From CAIKZZ01 sp035604595 (GTDB lineage Bacteria > Pseudomonadota > Gammaproteobacteria > Steroidobacterales > Steroidobacteraceae), in NCBI GenBank assembly GCA_035604595.1, contig DATNIE010000017.1, forward strand, positions 124,001 through 188,000: DNA of 64,000 nt, given 5' to 3'. Below the pieces are notes generated by a model. That model ran no database searches. It was not told where the DNA came from and saw only the letters and a list, made by a program, of their open reading frames with translations. Of the stretch, positions 16,645 to 25,492 are shown in pieces. How positions within the stretch are numbered: position 1 is the stretch's first letter; every line of letters begins with the position of its first letter. Made by a program: the position numbers and the translations under genes.

Positions 16645-19614
16645 ATGATCACGAAAATCCGCCTGCTGGTCGGGTTGCTGCTGCTGGCGCCGACGTTGGT
16701 GCACGCGCTTGGCCTCGGCGACATCCGCCTCGGTTCGGCTCTGAACCAGCCACTGTCGGCGGATATCGAGATCGTCGGCGCGTCCGTCGACGAGCTCGGG
16801 CAGGTGCGCGCAGCGCTCGCCTCGAGGGATGTATTCGCCCACGCCGGAGTCGATGCACCGCAATTCCTGTCCTCGCTGACCTTCGCTGTCGGGAAAGACT
16901 CCGCTGGCCGCCCGGTCGTCCAGGTACGCTCCAACGAGCCGATCACCGAGCCGTTCGTGACGTTCCTCGTCGAACTCACCTGGCCCCGTGGCCATCTGGT
17001 CCGCGAGTACACGGTACTGCTCGACCCTCCGGTGTTTGAGGCGAAGCCGACGCCTGCGGCGGCGGTGGCAGCGCCGCGCACCGGGGAGACGACGAGCGCT
17101 GCCGCCGGCGGCATCTCGCGCGGGCCGGCCCCGAGCGAACCGGCCGCGACGGCAGCGGAAGCTGCTGCGCCAGCGGCGGTGGCGCGACCAGCCGCCGTGA
17201 CCAGCGCTGTCAGCGCCGGCGAATACCGCGTCGTCGCCAAGGATTCGCTGTCGTCGATCGCGCGCCGGTCCGGGGCGACGACCCAGCCAGAGATCAACCG
17301 CCTGATGATCGCGACCTTTCGCGCCAACCCGTCGGCATTCGACGGCAACATCAATCGCCTGCACAAAGGCGCAGTCCTTCGGATCCCTGGGAGCGAGGAA
17401 TGGTCGGGCGTGAGTTCCGCGGACGCCTCGCGCGAAGTCCGCCGCCAGGTGAACGAATGGCGCGCCAGCGTCGGCGCGGCGCACGGCGGCGCCGCGGAAG
17501 AGGCGCGTCTGCGGCTCGTGCCGCCGACTGCGGCGCCTGGGGGTCAGGGGACGACGCCCGGTCCGGCCGCCGCCGGTGGAGACGCGCAGCACGTCGCTGC
17601 CCTCGAGAAGGAGCTTGCCGAGACCAAGCGCCTGCTCGATTTGAAGAGTGCCGAGCTTGCCCGGCTGCAGAGTCAGGCCCCGGCACCCGCGCCAGTCGCA
17701 GCGCCGCCGGCTCCGGCGCCGGCCCCGCCGGTCGCAGCGCCGCCTGCGGAAGCCCCACCACCAACTGCCGCGGTCGAGGCGCCGAAGCCGGCCGCTGTCG
17801 AGACGCCGGCCCCGGCGGCAAAGCCGAAGGCGGCACCGGCGCCGGTCGCCGAGCCTGGCTTGCTGGGCACGCTCGCCGACAACCTGCTGTACGTGATTCT
17901 GGCCGGCGCTGTGCTGCTGCTCGCGGCGCTGCTCGGCTTCAACATCCTCAGGCGGCGGCGCGAGGAAGCGGACTTCGACGAGGTACTGCAACCGGGTGGC
18001 GAAGCCGAGGCTGCGCCGCGCGGCATGCGCGGGGCCGAGGCTCCGCGTGGCTCGATCGTGGTCGAGGAGTCCGGTGAATTCGAGGCGCCACCGTTGGTTC
18101 TTGCGCGGCCAGCGGCCAAGGCCGCCCCGCCGCCGGCGCCCGCCGCTGCTGCGGCCCCGACGCGGGCGCTCGACGATACGCTGAGCTCCGAATCCGCCGT
18201 CAACCTCGAGCAGGCCGATCCGCTCGCCGAGGCCGACTTCCACATGGCGTACGGCCTGTACGACCAGGCCGCCGACATCGTGAAGCTGGCGATCACGCGC
18301 GAACCGGACAACCGCGCGCTGAAACTCAAGCTGCTCGAGGTCTACTTCGTCTGGGGCAACAAGGATTCATTCCTCGAGGTTGCCCGTACGCTCGCCCGCA
18401 CGCGCGATGGCGCCGCGGCCGGGGAGTGGGACAAGGTCGTCATCATGGGCCGGCAGATCGCCGGCGACGACCCGCTGTTCGCGGGTGCCGGGCCCACCGG
18501 GCCCGCGACCGATCTCGACCTCGATCTGGAGGGCGGCGGGACCCAGGGCGTCGACCTCGAGTTCCTGGGAGAAGCGCCGGCGCCGCGTGTCGGCCGCGAT
18601 TCGGTCGACCTCGACCTCAGCCAGGCGCTCGGCGGGGCGGACGAGACCGCCGACACCGGCGAGTCGAAGACGCTCGATCCCGAGCGCTTCGACATGGTGC
18701 TCGACGAGACCCCGACCGATCAGGGCGGGGCCGCGAAAGGCGACAGGAAGCGCGCGAGTGAGGCCCCGACTGTGGAACGGCCGGCACTGCGCGGCGCCGC
18801 GAGCGGCGACCGCCGGCCCAGCAGCGAGGGGCCGACTGTCGAGCAGCCTAGACTGCGCAGCGCCGATGCGCCGACCGTCGAGCAGCCCAGACTGCGCGGC
18901 GCCGATGCGCCGACCGTCGAGACGCCGGCGCTGGCGGTCCGGCGCGAGGATGTGATCGGCGAGCGGCTCAATACAGCACTGGGCCGGGAGCGCAGCAGCG
19001 CGACCGATGCCACGGCGGAACTGCAGATCGACGACCTCGGCTTCGATGTCGGCAAGCTTGGATCGACCTCGACCTCGCTCGAGGCGCTCACGATCACCGA
19101 TCACCCGTCCGACGCCGGCGCCGGCTCGGCGACCATGATCACCGGCCTCGATAAGCAGGCCCGCGACAGGCTCGGCGCCGCCATGGACGAAACCGGCGTG
19201 GCGGCGCAAGCGCCGGGTGCCGAGAGCCTCGATCTGGACCTCGACGAGCTCACCAAGGCTCTGGAGGGCGACACGGTGGAGCAGCCGCGCCGCGAGGAAG
19301 TCGGGTTCTCGACGGACGTATTCGCGACGGCGATCCGTCAGGCTCCGAGCGGACTCGACCTCGATGTAGGCGCCTCGGCCACAGAGACGCGCGAGCCAAC
19401 GGTCACCCAGCGGGTCTCCGCCGAAGATCTGGCCCTGCCTGAGCTCGAGCCCGTGACGCTGTCGGAAGTCGGCACCAAGCTCGACCTTGCGCGCGCCTAC
19501 ATGGACATGGGCGACCCGGATGGCGCGCGCAGCATCCTCCAGGAGGTGCTGAATGAGGGCAGCTCGTCGCAGAAGCAGGAAGCGCAGCGGCTGATCGAGA
19601 CGCTGCCCGGCTGA
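16645..19614 (+). CDS. fimV: FimV, polar peptidoglycan-binding hub of the type IV pilus
   Basis: FimV organises the cell pole, and in Pseudomonas it is needed for type IV pilus secretin assembly, twitching and cAMP signalling. The 989 residues comprise a signal peptide (cleaved near VHA-LGLGDI), the FimV N-terminal domain (LNQPLSADIEIVG), a LysM domain (about 192-250, YRVVAKDSLSSIA), a coiled coil (VAALEKELAETKRLLDLKS), a Pro/Ala-rich linker, one transmembrane helix (about 413-435), an acidic Asp/Leu-rich cytoplasmic region and a C-terminal TPR-like FimV domain (KLDLARAYMDMGDPDGARSIL). The cytoplasmic part contains short repeats (see the separate entry). It heads a fimV-truA-accD-folC-dedD-cvpA-purF block. 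Confidence 0.93.
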   Translation: MITKIRLLVGLLLLAPTLVHALGLGDIRLGSALNQPLSADIEIVGASVDELGQVRAALASRDVFAHAGVDAPQFLSSLTFAVGKDSAGRPVVQVRSNEPITEPFVTFLVELTWPRGHLVREYTVLLDPPVFEAKPTPAAAVAAPRTGETTSAAAGGISRGPAPSEPAATAAEAAAPAAVARPAAVTSAVSAGEYRVVAKDSLSSIARRSGATTQPEINRLMIATFRANPSAFDGNINRLHKGAVLRIPGSEEWSGVSSADASREVRRQVNEWRASVGAAHGGAAEEARLRLVPPTAAPGGQGTTPGPAAAGGDAQHVAALEKELAETKRLLDLKSAELARLQSQAPAPAPVAAPPAPAPAPPVAAPPAEAPPPTAAVEAPKPAAVETPAPAAKPKAAPAPVAEPGLLGTLADNLLYVILAGAVLLLAALLGFNILRRRREEADFDEVLQPGGEAEAAPRGMRGAEAPRGSIVVEESGEFEAPPLVLARPAAKAAPPPAPAAAAAPTRALDDTLSSESAVNLEQADPLAEADFHMAYGLYDQAADIVKLAITREPDNRALKLKLLEVYFVWGNKDSFLEVARTLARTRDGAAAGEWDKVVIMGRQIAGDDPLFAGAGPTGPATDLDLDLEGGGTQGVDLEFLGEAPAPRVGRDSVDLDLSQALGGADETADTGESKTLDPERFDMVLDETPTDQGGAAKGDRKRASEAPTVERPALRGAASGDRRPSSEGPTVEQPRLRSADAPTVEQPRLRGADAPTVETPALAVRREDVIGERLNTALGRERSSATDATAELQIDDLGFDVGKLGSTSTSLEALTITDHPSDAGAGSATMITGLDKQARDRLGAAMDETGVAAQAPGAESLDLDLDELTKALEGDTVEQPRREEVGFSTDVFATAIRQAPSGLDLDVGASATETREPTVTQRVSAEDLALPELEPVTLSEVGTKLDLARAYMDMGDPDGARSILQEVLNEGSSSQKQEAQRLIETLPG
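18760..18932 (+). repeat. In-frame APTVE repeats within fimV
   Basis: Four imperfect copies of a unit reading (A/G)PTVExPxLR occur here. The last two full units are almost identical 36-bp tandem copies built on PTVEQPRLR, with ADA as the spacer. The unit lies in the cytoplasmic acidic region of FimV, which is variable between species, and the near-identity of the DNA suggests recent expansion by slippage. Confidence 0.75.
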
Positions 19615-19627
19615 TTCGCCCGCGGGC

Positions 19628-20443
19628 GTGCGCCTCGCCGTCGGCATCGAGTACGCCGGCACGCGCTATGCGGGCTGGCAACGCCAGGAGTCGGCGCCCT
19701 CGGTGCAGGCCGAGCTCGAGCGCGCGCTCGGCCTGGTGGCCGACCATCCGGTCGAGGTCACTTGCGCCGGGCGTACCGATGCGGGCGTGCACGCGCTCGG
19801 CCAGGTCGCGCACTTCGATACCGCCGCACAGCGCCCGCTGCGCGGCTGGCTGCTCGGATCGAACGGCTACCTGCCGCCCGATGTAGCGCTGACCTTTGTC
19901 GTGCCGGTCGCGGACGCTTTTCACGCGCGCTACTCGGCGCTCGCACGCAGTTACCGCTACCTGATCCTCAACCGGCCGACCCGTGCCGCGCTGTTGCACG
20001 AGCGGGTCCTGTGGCGCCACCTGCCGCTCGATGCGGCGCGCATGCACGAGGCGCTGCAGGCGCTGCGTGGCGAGCATGATTTCTCCGCGTTTCGCGCCGC
20101 CGAGTGTCAGTCGCGCGTGCCGATCCGGCGGCTTGATCGGATCGAGGTGCGGCGCGAGGGCGACCTGATCGCGGTCGAAGTGACCGCCAATGCATTCCTG
20201 CACCACATGGTGCGCAACATCGTCGGCAGTGCGCTCGAGGTGGGCGAGGGTGCCCGCCCGGTGGATTGGCTGGCGCAGCTGCTCGAGGGTCGCGATCGCC
20301 GCGCAGCGGGCGCGACCGCGCCACCCGGCGGGCTATACCTCGCGCAGGTCGAATATCCCGCGGTCTTCGGGCTCCCGCCGCCGGCCGAGTCGGAGCTTTC
20401 CGCTATGATCATCGGCCACGGGGCTCGGCGGGACACGGCATGA
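19628..20443 (+). CDS. truA: tRNA pseudouridine(38-40) synthase TruA
   Basis: TruA makes pseudouridine at positions 38-40 of the tRNA anticodon arm. The 271-residue protein has the catalytic aspartate Asp51 in CAGRTDAGVHA and the conserved YSALARSYRYLI and FLHHMVRNIVGS segments. The start is a GTG 13 bases after the fimV stop. The C-terminus (about 20 residues after VFGLPPP) is not conserved and overlaps the accD start by four bases (ATGA). In Pseudomonas trpF follows truA; it is missing here. Confidence 0.95.
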   Translation: MRLAVGIEYAGTRYAGWQRQESAPSVQAELERALGLVADHPVEVTCAGRTDAGVHALGQVAHFDTAAQRPLRGWLLGSNGYLPPDVALTFVVPVADAFHARYSALARSYRYLILNRPTRAALLHERVLWRHLPLDAARMHEALQALRGEHDFSAFRAAECQSRVPIRRLDRIEVRREGDLIAVEVTANAFLHHMVRNIVGSALEVGEGARPVDWLAQLLEGRDRRAAGATAPPGGLYLAQVEYPAVFGLPPPAESELSAMIIGHGARRDTA

Positions 20444-21303
20444 CCTGGTTCGAGAAGATCATACCCTCGCGCATCAAGACTGAGCGCCGTACGCGCTCGG
20501 TCCCTGAAGGGCTGTGGATCAAGTGCGAGGCCTGTGATGCCGTGCTGTATCGCGCCGAGCTCGACCGCAACCTCAACGTCTGCCCGAAATGCAGCCACCA
20601 CATGCGGATCGATGCCCGGGAGCGGCTGAAACGCTTCCTCGATCCGGGCTCGGCGAGCGAGATCGCGACCGGAGTCGAACCGGAGGATCCGCTCAAGTTC
20701 CGCGACAGCAAGCGCTATCGCGACCGCCTGCTGGCCGCGCAGAAATCGACCGGCGAGAGCGATGCGCTGGTCGTCATGACCGGCACGCTGTCCGGGCTCG
20801 AGGTGGTGGCAGCCGCCTTCGAGTTCCGCTTCATGGCCGGATCGATGGGCGCGGTGGTCGGCGAGAAGTTCGTGCGTGCGGTAGCGCATTCGATCGGCTA
20901 CCGGATGCCGCTCGTGTGTTTCGCGGCGAGCGGCGGCGCGCGGATGCAGGAGGGGTTGTACTCGTTGCTCCAGATGGCGAAGACCAGCGCCGCGCTCGCG
21001 CGCCTCGCGCGTGAAAAGCTGCCGTACGTCTCGGTGCTGACCGACCCGACCACCGGCGGCGTGTCGGCGAGCCTGGCGATGCTCGGCGATGTCAATATCG
21101 GCGAGCCCCAGGCGCTGATCGGCTTTGCCGGCCCGCGGGTGATCCAGCAGACCGTCCGCGAGACCCTGCCCGAGGGCTTCCAGCGCAGCGAGTTCCTGCT
21201 CGACCACGGCGCGCTGGACCTGATCGTCGACCGCCGCGACCAGCGCGAGCGCATTGGCAAGCTGCTGCGGCTGCTGATGCAGCAGCCACCCGCGACGGCC
21301 TAA
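20440..21303 (+). CDS. accD: Acetyl-CoA carboxylase, carboxyltransferase beta subunit
   Basis: AccD with AccA transfers carboxyl from biotin to acetyl-CoA to form malonyl-CoA for fatty acid synthesis. It has 287 residues. The N-terminal zinc ribbon uses Cys29, Cys32, Cys48 and Cys51. The crotonase-fold carboxyltransferase domain contains FAASGGARMQEG and DPTTGGVSASLAMLGD. The ATG overlaps the truA stop (ATGA), which fixes the start and indicates translational coupling. folC follows after four bases. Confidence 0.97.
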   Translation: MTWFEKIIPSRIKTERRTRSVPEGLWIKCEACDAVLYRAELDRNLNVCPKCSHHMRIDARERLKRFLDPGSASEIATGVEPEDPLKFRDSKRYRDRLLAAQKSTGESDALVVMTGTLSGLEVVAAAFEFRFMAGSMGAVVGEKFVRAVAHSIGYRMPLVCFAASGGARMQEGLYSLLQMAKTSAALARLAREKLPYVSVLTDPTTGGVSASLAMLGDVNIGEPQALIGFAGPRVIQQTVRETLPEGFQRSEFLLDHGALDLIVDRRDQRERIGKLLRLLMQQPPATA

Positions 21304-21307
21304 CTGC

Positions 21308-22591
21308 GTGGTGCAGCGCTCGCTCGCCGAGTGGCTGAAGTACCAGGAGCGCATTCACCCGCGCGCCATGGACTTCACGCTTGACCGGATCCGGATCGTG
21401 CTCGGGCGCCTCGGGGTCGATCGGCCCCGCGTGCCGGTCATCACCGTCGGCGGCACCAACGGCAAGGGCTCGGTCACCGCGATCCTGGATGCACTGCTGC
21501 GCGCCGCCGGCCGGCGCGTCGGGTTGTACACCTCGCCGCACCTGGTTCGCTACCACGAACGGATCCGCATCGATGGTGCCGAGATCGACACGGCGCGCCT
21601 GCTCGAGGTCTTCGAGCGCGTCGAGACCGCGCGTGGCGAGGTGACGCTGACGTTCTTCGAGTACGCGACCGCCGCGGCCCTGGTCGCCTTCCGGGAGCTC
21701 GCGGCGGAGGTTCTGGTGCTCGAGGTCGGCCTCGGCGGGCGCTTCGATGCGGTCAACGCGGTCGATCCCGACGTCGCGGTCGTCACGTCCGTCGACCTGG
21801 ATCACTGCGAGTACCTGGGCGCCACGCTGGAGGCGATCGGCCGCGAGAAGGCGGGAATCTTGCGCGCCGGGCGGCCGGCCATCTTCGGCAGCCGCGCGAT
21901 GCCCGAGTCGATCGCCGCGGAAGCGGCTCGCATCGGTGCCCGACTCCAGCGTCTCGGTCGCGACTTCGATTTCGAGCGCACCGCGGTCGGGTTCGACTGG
22001 CGGTGCGGCGTGACGAGGCGCAGCGCCTTGCCGCCGCCCGCGCTGATGGGTCCCGTGCAGTACGCGAACGCCGCGACCGCGCTGGCAGCGCTCGCCGCGG
22101 GAGGCTGGCTGCCGGGGGAGGCCGCGTGCACGACCGGACTCAGCACCGTGCAGCTGCCCGGCCGGTTCCAGCTGGTGCCGGGTCCGGTCGAATGGGTATT
22201 CGACGTCGCCCACAACCCGGCGAGCGCCGCCGCGCTCGCCGCCGCGATGCGCGAGCGCTCGCCCGCGGGCCGCTGGCTGCTCGTCGTCGGCGTACTCGCG
22301 GACAAGGACGCGGCCGGGATCGGCCAGGCGCTCACCACAGTGCTGCGCCCGGCCGACTGCGTCTGGGCCGTGACGCTGCCCGGAGAGCGGGGCCGGCAGG
22401 CGGCTGCGCTCGCGCAGCTGCTCGCACCGATCGTCGGGCGCGACGTCGCGGTCGCGGACTCGGTCGAGGCCGGCTGCGCGGCCGCTGCGCGCGAGGCGCG
22501 AGCCGGCGACCGGGTCCTGGTGTTCGGCTCGTTCCAGACGGTCGGACCGGCGCTCGAGTGGCATCGTCTATACTGTCCGAAGCGGCGCTGA
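21308..22591 (+). CDS. folC: Bifunctional folylpolyglutamate/dihydrofolate synthase
   Basis: FolC adds glutamate to dihydropteroate and to folates. The 427 residues include the P-loop VGGTNGKGSV, the omega-loop region LYTSPHLVRYHERIRIDG, and the Mur-ligase-type central sequence VLEVGLGGRFDAVNAVDPDVAV. The C-terminal domain carries VFDVAHNPASA. Two adjacent GTG codons could serve as the start. It lies in the accD-folC-dedD order seen in Pseudomonas and Escherichia. Confidence 0.95.
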   Translation: MVQRSLAEWLKYQERIHPRAMDFTLDRIRIVLGRLGVDRPRVPVITVGGTNGKGSVTAILDALLRAAGRRVGLYTSPHLVRYHERIRIDGAEIDTARLLEVFERVETARGEVTLTFFEYATAAALVAFRELAAEVLVLEVGLGGRFDAVNAVDPDVAVVTSVDLDHCEYLGATLEAIGREKAGILRAGRPAIFGSRAMPESIAAEAARIGARLQRLGRDFDFERTAVGFDWRCGVTRRSALPPPALMGPVQYANAATALAALAAGGWLPGEAACTTGLSTVQLPGRFQLVPGPVEWVFDVAHNPASAAALAAAMRERSPAGRWLLVVGVLADKDAAGIGQALTTVLRPADCVWAVTLPGERGRQAAALAQLLAPIVGRDVAVADSVEAGCAAAAREARAGDRVLVFGSFQTVGPALEWHRLYCPKRR

Positions 22592-22601
22592 AGGCGAGCT
22601 T

Positions 22602-23285
22602 ATGGAGACCCGGTTCAAGGAGCGCCTCATCGGCGCGATCGCGCTCGTCACGATCGTCGTCATCGTCGTGCCTGAGCTGTTGACGGGGCCGCACCCGCCG
22701 TCGGCGCCGACGCCGGCGAGCGGGGCCACACCGGTGCGCACCGTGACGATCGACCTCGCCGCGCCGGAACGGGGCGCGATTTCCCACGCGCCGACATCCA
22801 CCGCAGCGGCGAGCGTGCCCGCGGCGACGCCGGCCGGCGGGCCACCAACCTCGCCGCCTTCGACGGGCCCGACCGCGGCGCCGGGCGGCGGGTCCGTGCT
22901 GACTGTGCAGCCGACGGCCTCGGGCCCACCGCCCGCGGCGCCCGCTCCGGCCACCGCTGCGCCCGGGACCGGCGCGCCGGGCTCTGAGCAGGCGGCGCCT
23001 ACCGCCGCGCCACCGGTCGCGCCGCCAGCGCCCGCGGTTGCCGCACGCGCTGCCACCGGCTGGGTCGTGCAGCTCGGCAGCTTCGCAGGCCGCGGGAATG
23101 CGGAGCGGCTCGCAACGAGTCTGCGCGCCAAGGGCTATGCGGCGTTCGTTGCGGAGTTCCGCGCCTCGGGACGGGTCCTGTACCGAGTGCGTGTCGGACC
23201 GGAGCAGGATCGCGCGCGTGCCGAGGCGGTCGCCGCGCGCCTCGCGCGCGAGGGCCATCGCGGGTCGGTGGCACCGCAGACTTGA
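22602..23285 (+). CDS. dedD: DedD-like SPOR-domain cell division protein
   Basis: A 227-residue protein with a short cytoplasmic start, one transmembrane helix (LIGAIALVTIVVIVVPELL), a long Pro/Ala/Thr-rich periplasmic linker (about residues 30-150) and a C-terminal SPOR domain (about 150-225, GWVVQLGSFAGRGNAERLATSL). SPOR domains bind septal peptidoglycan that lacks stem peptides. DedD assists FtsN in constriction in E. coli. The folC-dedD-cvpA order matches E. coli and Pseudomonas, which supports the name. The linker is rich in proline runs that would be EF-P dependent. Confidence 0.88.
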   Translation: METRFKERLIGAIALVTIVVIVVPELLTGPHPPSAPTPASGATPVRTVTIDLAAPERGAISHAPTSTAAASVPAATPAGGPPTSPPSTGPTAAPGGGSVLTVQPTASGPPPAAPAPATAAPGTGAPGSEQAAPTAAPPVAPPAPAVAARAATGWVVQLGSFAGRGNAERLATSLRAKGYAAFVAEFRASGRVLYRVRVGPEQDRARAEAVAARLAREGHRGSVAPQT

Positions 23286-23312
23286 ATGCATCGGCCGCGA
23301 AGCCGGTGCGCG

Positions 23313-23367
23313 ATGCAAACGTGAACTGGCGCACACGTGTGTGAGCGGGGCTGGTTTCAGATAAAAT
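23313..23367 (+). promoter_or_regulatory. Candidate cvpA-purF promoter with PurR-like half-site
   Basis: In the 126-bp gap before cvpA, a TAAAAT -10-like hexamer lies at 23362-23367. Upstream, bases 23313-23328 contain GCAAACGT, which matches the left half of the E. coli PurR operator, but the right half does not match well. No good -35 is evident. Confidence 0.25.
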
Positions 23368-23411
23368 CGTCAGGTCGGACTGTCGCGGCAGTCGCTTCCC
23401 GGGAAGGTCGA

Positions 23412-23939
23412 ATGCAGGGCGCGGACTACATCATCGTCGCCGGTGTTCTCATTTCCGTCGTGGTCGGCACGATGCGCGGGTTTATCCGCGAGATCGTGGC
23501 GCTCGCGACCTGGCTGGTGGCAATCTGGGTCGCATGGCGCTTTTCGGGATTCCTGCATCCGTACCTCGGCGGTGTCCTCGAGTCACCCGAGCAGAAGACC
23601 TGGGCCGCGCGCGCCATCCTGCTGCTCGGCGTACTGCTGCTCGGCGCTCTGGTGGGCGCGGTGCTGTCGTGGCTCACGCGCACGGCCGCGGGCCTGAGCG
23701 TCATCGATCGCGTCCTCGGCTTCGTGTTCGGCTGCGCCCGCGGTGCGCTGCTGGCCGGATTCGCGGTTCTGCTCGGTCACGCACTGCGCCTCGAGCACGA
23801 ACCGTGGTGGAAGCATTCGAAGCTGATGCCGTATGCCGAGTACGTCGCGGCCGGGCTTGAAAGCTATGCCGGCGAGGGGCGGCAACTCGCGCGGCGGGCT
23901 CTGTCGGCGCGGACGACGGCGGGCGTGGGCGGAGACTAG
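23412..23939 (+). CDS. cvpA: CvpA family inner membrane protein
   Basis: A 175-residue protein with about four transmembrane helices. The N-terminus (DYIIVAGVLISVVVGTMRGFIREI) is the CvpA signature with the conserved G-x-x-RG-x-x-RE pattern. CvpA is needed for colicin V production and for envelope stress tolerance in enterobacteria; its molecular role is not settled. The ATG at 23412 is preceded by GGGAAGG. It is four bases upstream of purF, the conserved cvpA-purF pair. Confidence 0.93.
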   Translation: MQGADYIIVAGVLISVVVGTMRGFIREIVALATWLVAIWVAWRFSGFLHPYLGGVLESPEQKTWAARAILLLGVLLLGALVGAVLSWLTRTAAGLSVIDRVLGFVFGCARGALLAGFAVLLGHALRLEHEPWWKHSKLMPYAEYVAAGLESYAGEGRQLARRALSARTTAGVGGD

Positions 23940-23943
23940 CAGC

Positions 23944-25476
23944 ATGTGCGGCATCGTCGGCATCGTCGGCCAGAGCGCTGTCAACCAGCGGATCTACGAT
24001 GCGCTGACGGTGCTGCAGCACCGTGGGCAGGACGCCGCCGGCATCATGACCTGCGACGACGAAGCGTTGTCGCTGCGCAAGGATTCGGGTCTCGTTCGCG
24101 ACGTCTTCCAGCAGCGCCACATGCTGCAGCTGAAAGGCAACATCGGAATCGGCCACGTCCGCTATCCGACCGCGGGCTGCGACTCGGCCTCCGAGGCGCA
24201 GCCGTTCTACGTCAATGCGCCGTACGGCATCGGCCTGGCGCACAACGGCAACCTGACGAACGCCACCGAGCTCGCCGAGGCGCTGTGGCGCGACGACCGC
24301 CGCCACCTCAACACGAGCTCGGACTCGGAGGTGCTGCTCAACATCCTGGCGAGCGAGCTGCAGCGGCAGGGCGCTGCGCACCTCGCGCCGGCCGACCTGT
24401 TTCGCGCGCTGAGCGCCGTCTACCGCCGCATCCGCGGCGGCTACGCCGTGGTGACGCTGATCGTCGGCCATGGCGTCGTCGGCTTTCGCGACCCGCACGG
24501 CATCCGGCCGCTGGTCCTCGGCCGGCGCGCGACCGCGCGCGGGACTGAGTGGATGCTGGCGTCGGAGTCGGTGGCCCTCGACCTCGTGCACTTCGAGCTG
24601 GTGCGGGACGTCGAGCCCGGCGAGGCGGTCTTTATCGACCTCGAGGGCACCCTGCACACGGCGCGCTGTACGCCGCTCGAGCAGCACACGCCGTGCGTCT
24701 TCGAATACGTGTATTTCGCGCGGCCTGACTCGATCATCGACAACATCTCGGTCCACAAGGCGCGCATGCGCATGGGCGAGAAGCTGGCCGCCAAGCTCAG
24801 GCGCCTGCGGCCGGACCACGATATCGACGTCGTGATCCCGATCCCGGACACCAGCCGCACGAGCGCACTGCAGCTCGCGCTGGACCTTGGGCTCGAGTAC
24901 CGCGAGGGCTTCGTCAAGAACCGCTACATCGGCCGCACGTTCATCATGCCGGGCCAGGAAGAACGGCAGAAATCGGTGCGCTCGAAGCTGAATCCGATCC
25001 CGCTCGAGTTCCGCGGCCACAACGTGCTGCTGGTGGATGACTCGATCGTTCGCGGCACGACCTCGGCGCAGATCATCGAGCTCGCCCGCGAGGCCGGGGC
25101 CCGCAAGGTCTACTTCGCCTCAGCCGCACCGCCGGTGCGCTACCCGAATGTCTACGGCATCGACATGGCCGCGGCGTCGGAGTTGGTCGCTGCCGGACGG
25201 ACCGAGGAAGAGGTCGGGCGGCTAATCGGCGCGGACTGGCTGATCTACCAGGATCTCGACGACCTCGTCAGTGCCGTGCGCCACGACAAGGCCCGGGTAG
25301 AGTCCTTCGATACCTCGTGCTTTTCCGGGGAATACGTGACCGGGGATGTGACGGATGAGTACCTCGCCGCGCTCCAGAGCGCACGCTCGGACGACGCCAA
25401 GGCGCGCCGTCGTGGCGACGGGGGCGACGGCGAGCACAGTCCGCGCGTCAGACCCCGGGCCGTGCGCGCCGTCTGA
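23944..25476 (+). CDS. purF: Amidophosphoribosyltransferase
   Basis: PurF makes phosphoribosylamine from PRPP and glutamine, the first committed step of purine synthesis. It has 510 residues. The protein starts MCGIVGIVG, so Cys2 becomes the N-terminal nucleophile with no propeptide. The glutaminase domain (LQHRGQDAAGI, HNGNLTN) is followed by the phosphoribosyltransferase domain with the PRPP loop VLLVDDSIVRGTTS. The start is set by the Cys2 requirement; the frame is open upstream. The last roughly 25 residues are a basic, low-complexity tail. Confidence 0.97.
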   Translation: MCGIVGIVGQSAVNQRIYDALTVLQHRGQDAAGIMTCDDEALSLRKDSGLVRDVFQQRHMLQLKGNIGIGHVRYPTAGCDSASEAQPFYVNAPYGIGLAHNGNLTNATELAEALWRDDRRHLNTSSDSEVLLNILASELQRQGAAHLAPADLFRALSAVYRRIRGGYAVVTLIVGHGVVGFRDPHGIRPLVLGRRATARGTEWMLASESVALDLVHFELVRDVEPGEAVFIDLEGTLHTARCTPLEQHTPCVFEYVYFARPDSIIDNISVHKARMRMGEKLAAKLRRLRPDHDIDVVIPIPDTSRTSALQLALDLGLEYREGFVKNRYIGRTFIMPGQEERQKSVRSKLNPIPLEFRGHNVLLVDDSIVRGTTSAQIIELAREAGARKVYFASAAPPVRYPNVYGIDMAAASELVAAGRTEEEVGRLIGADWLIYQDLDDLVSAVRHDKARVESFDTSCFSGEYVTGDVTDEYLAALQSARSDDAKARRRGDGGDGEHSPRVRPRAVRAV

Positions 25477-25492
25477 CCTGGCGTTCCGCAGC

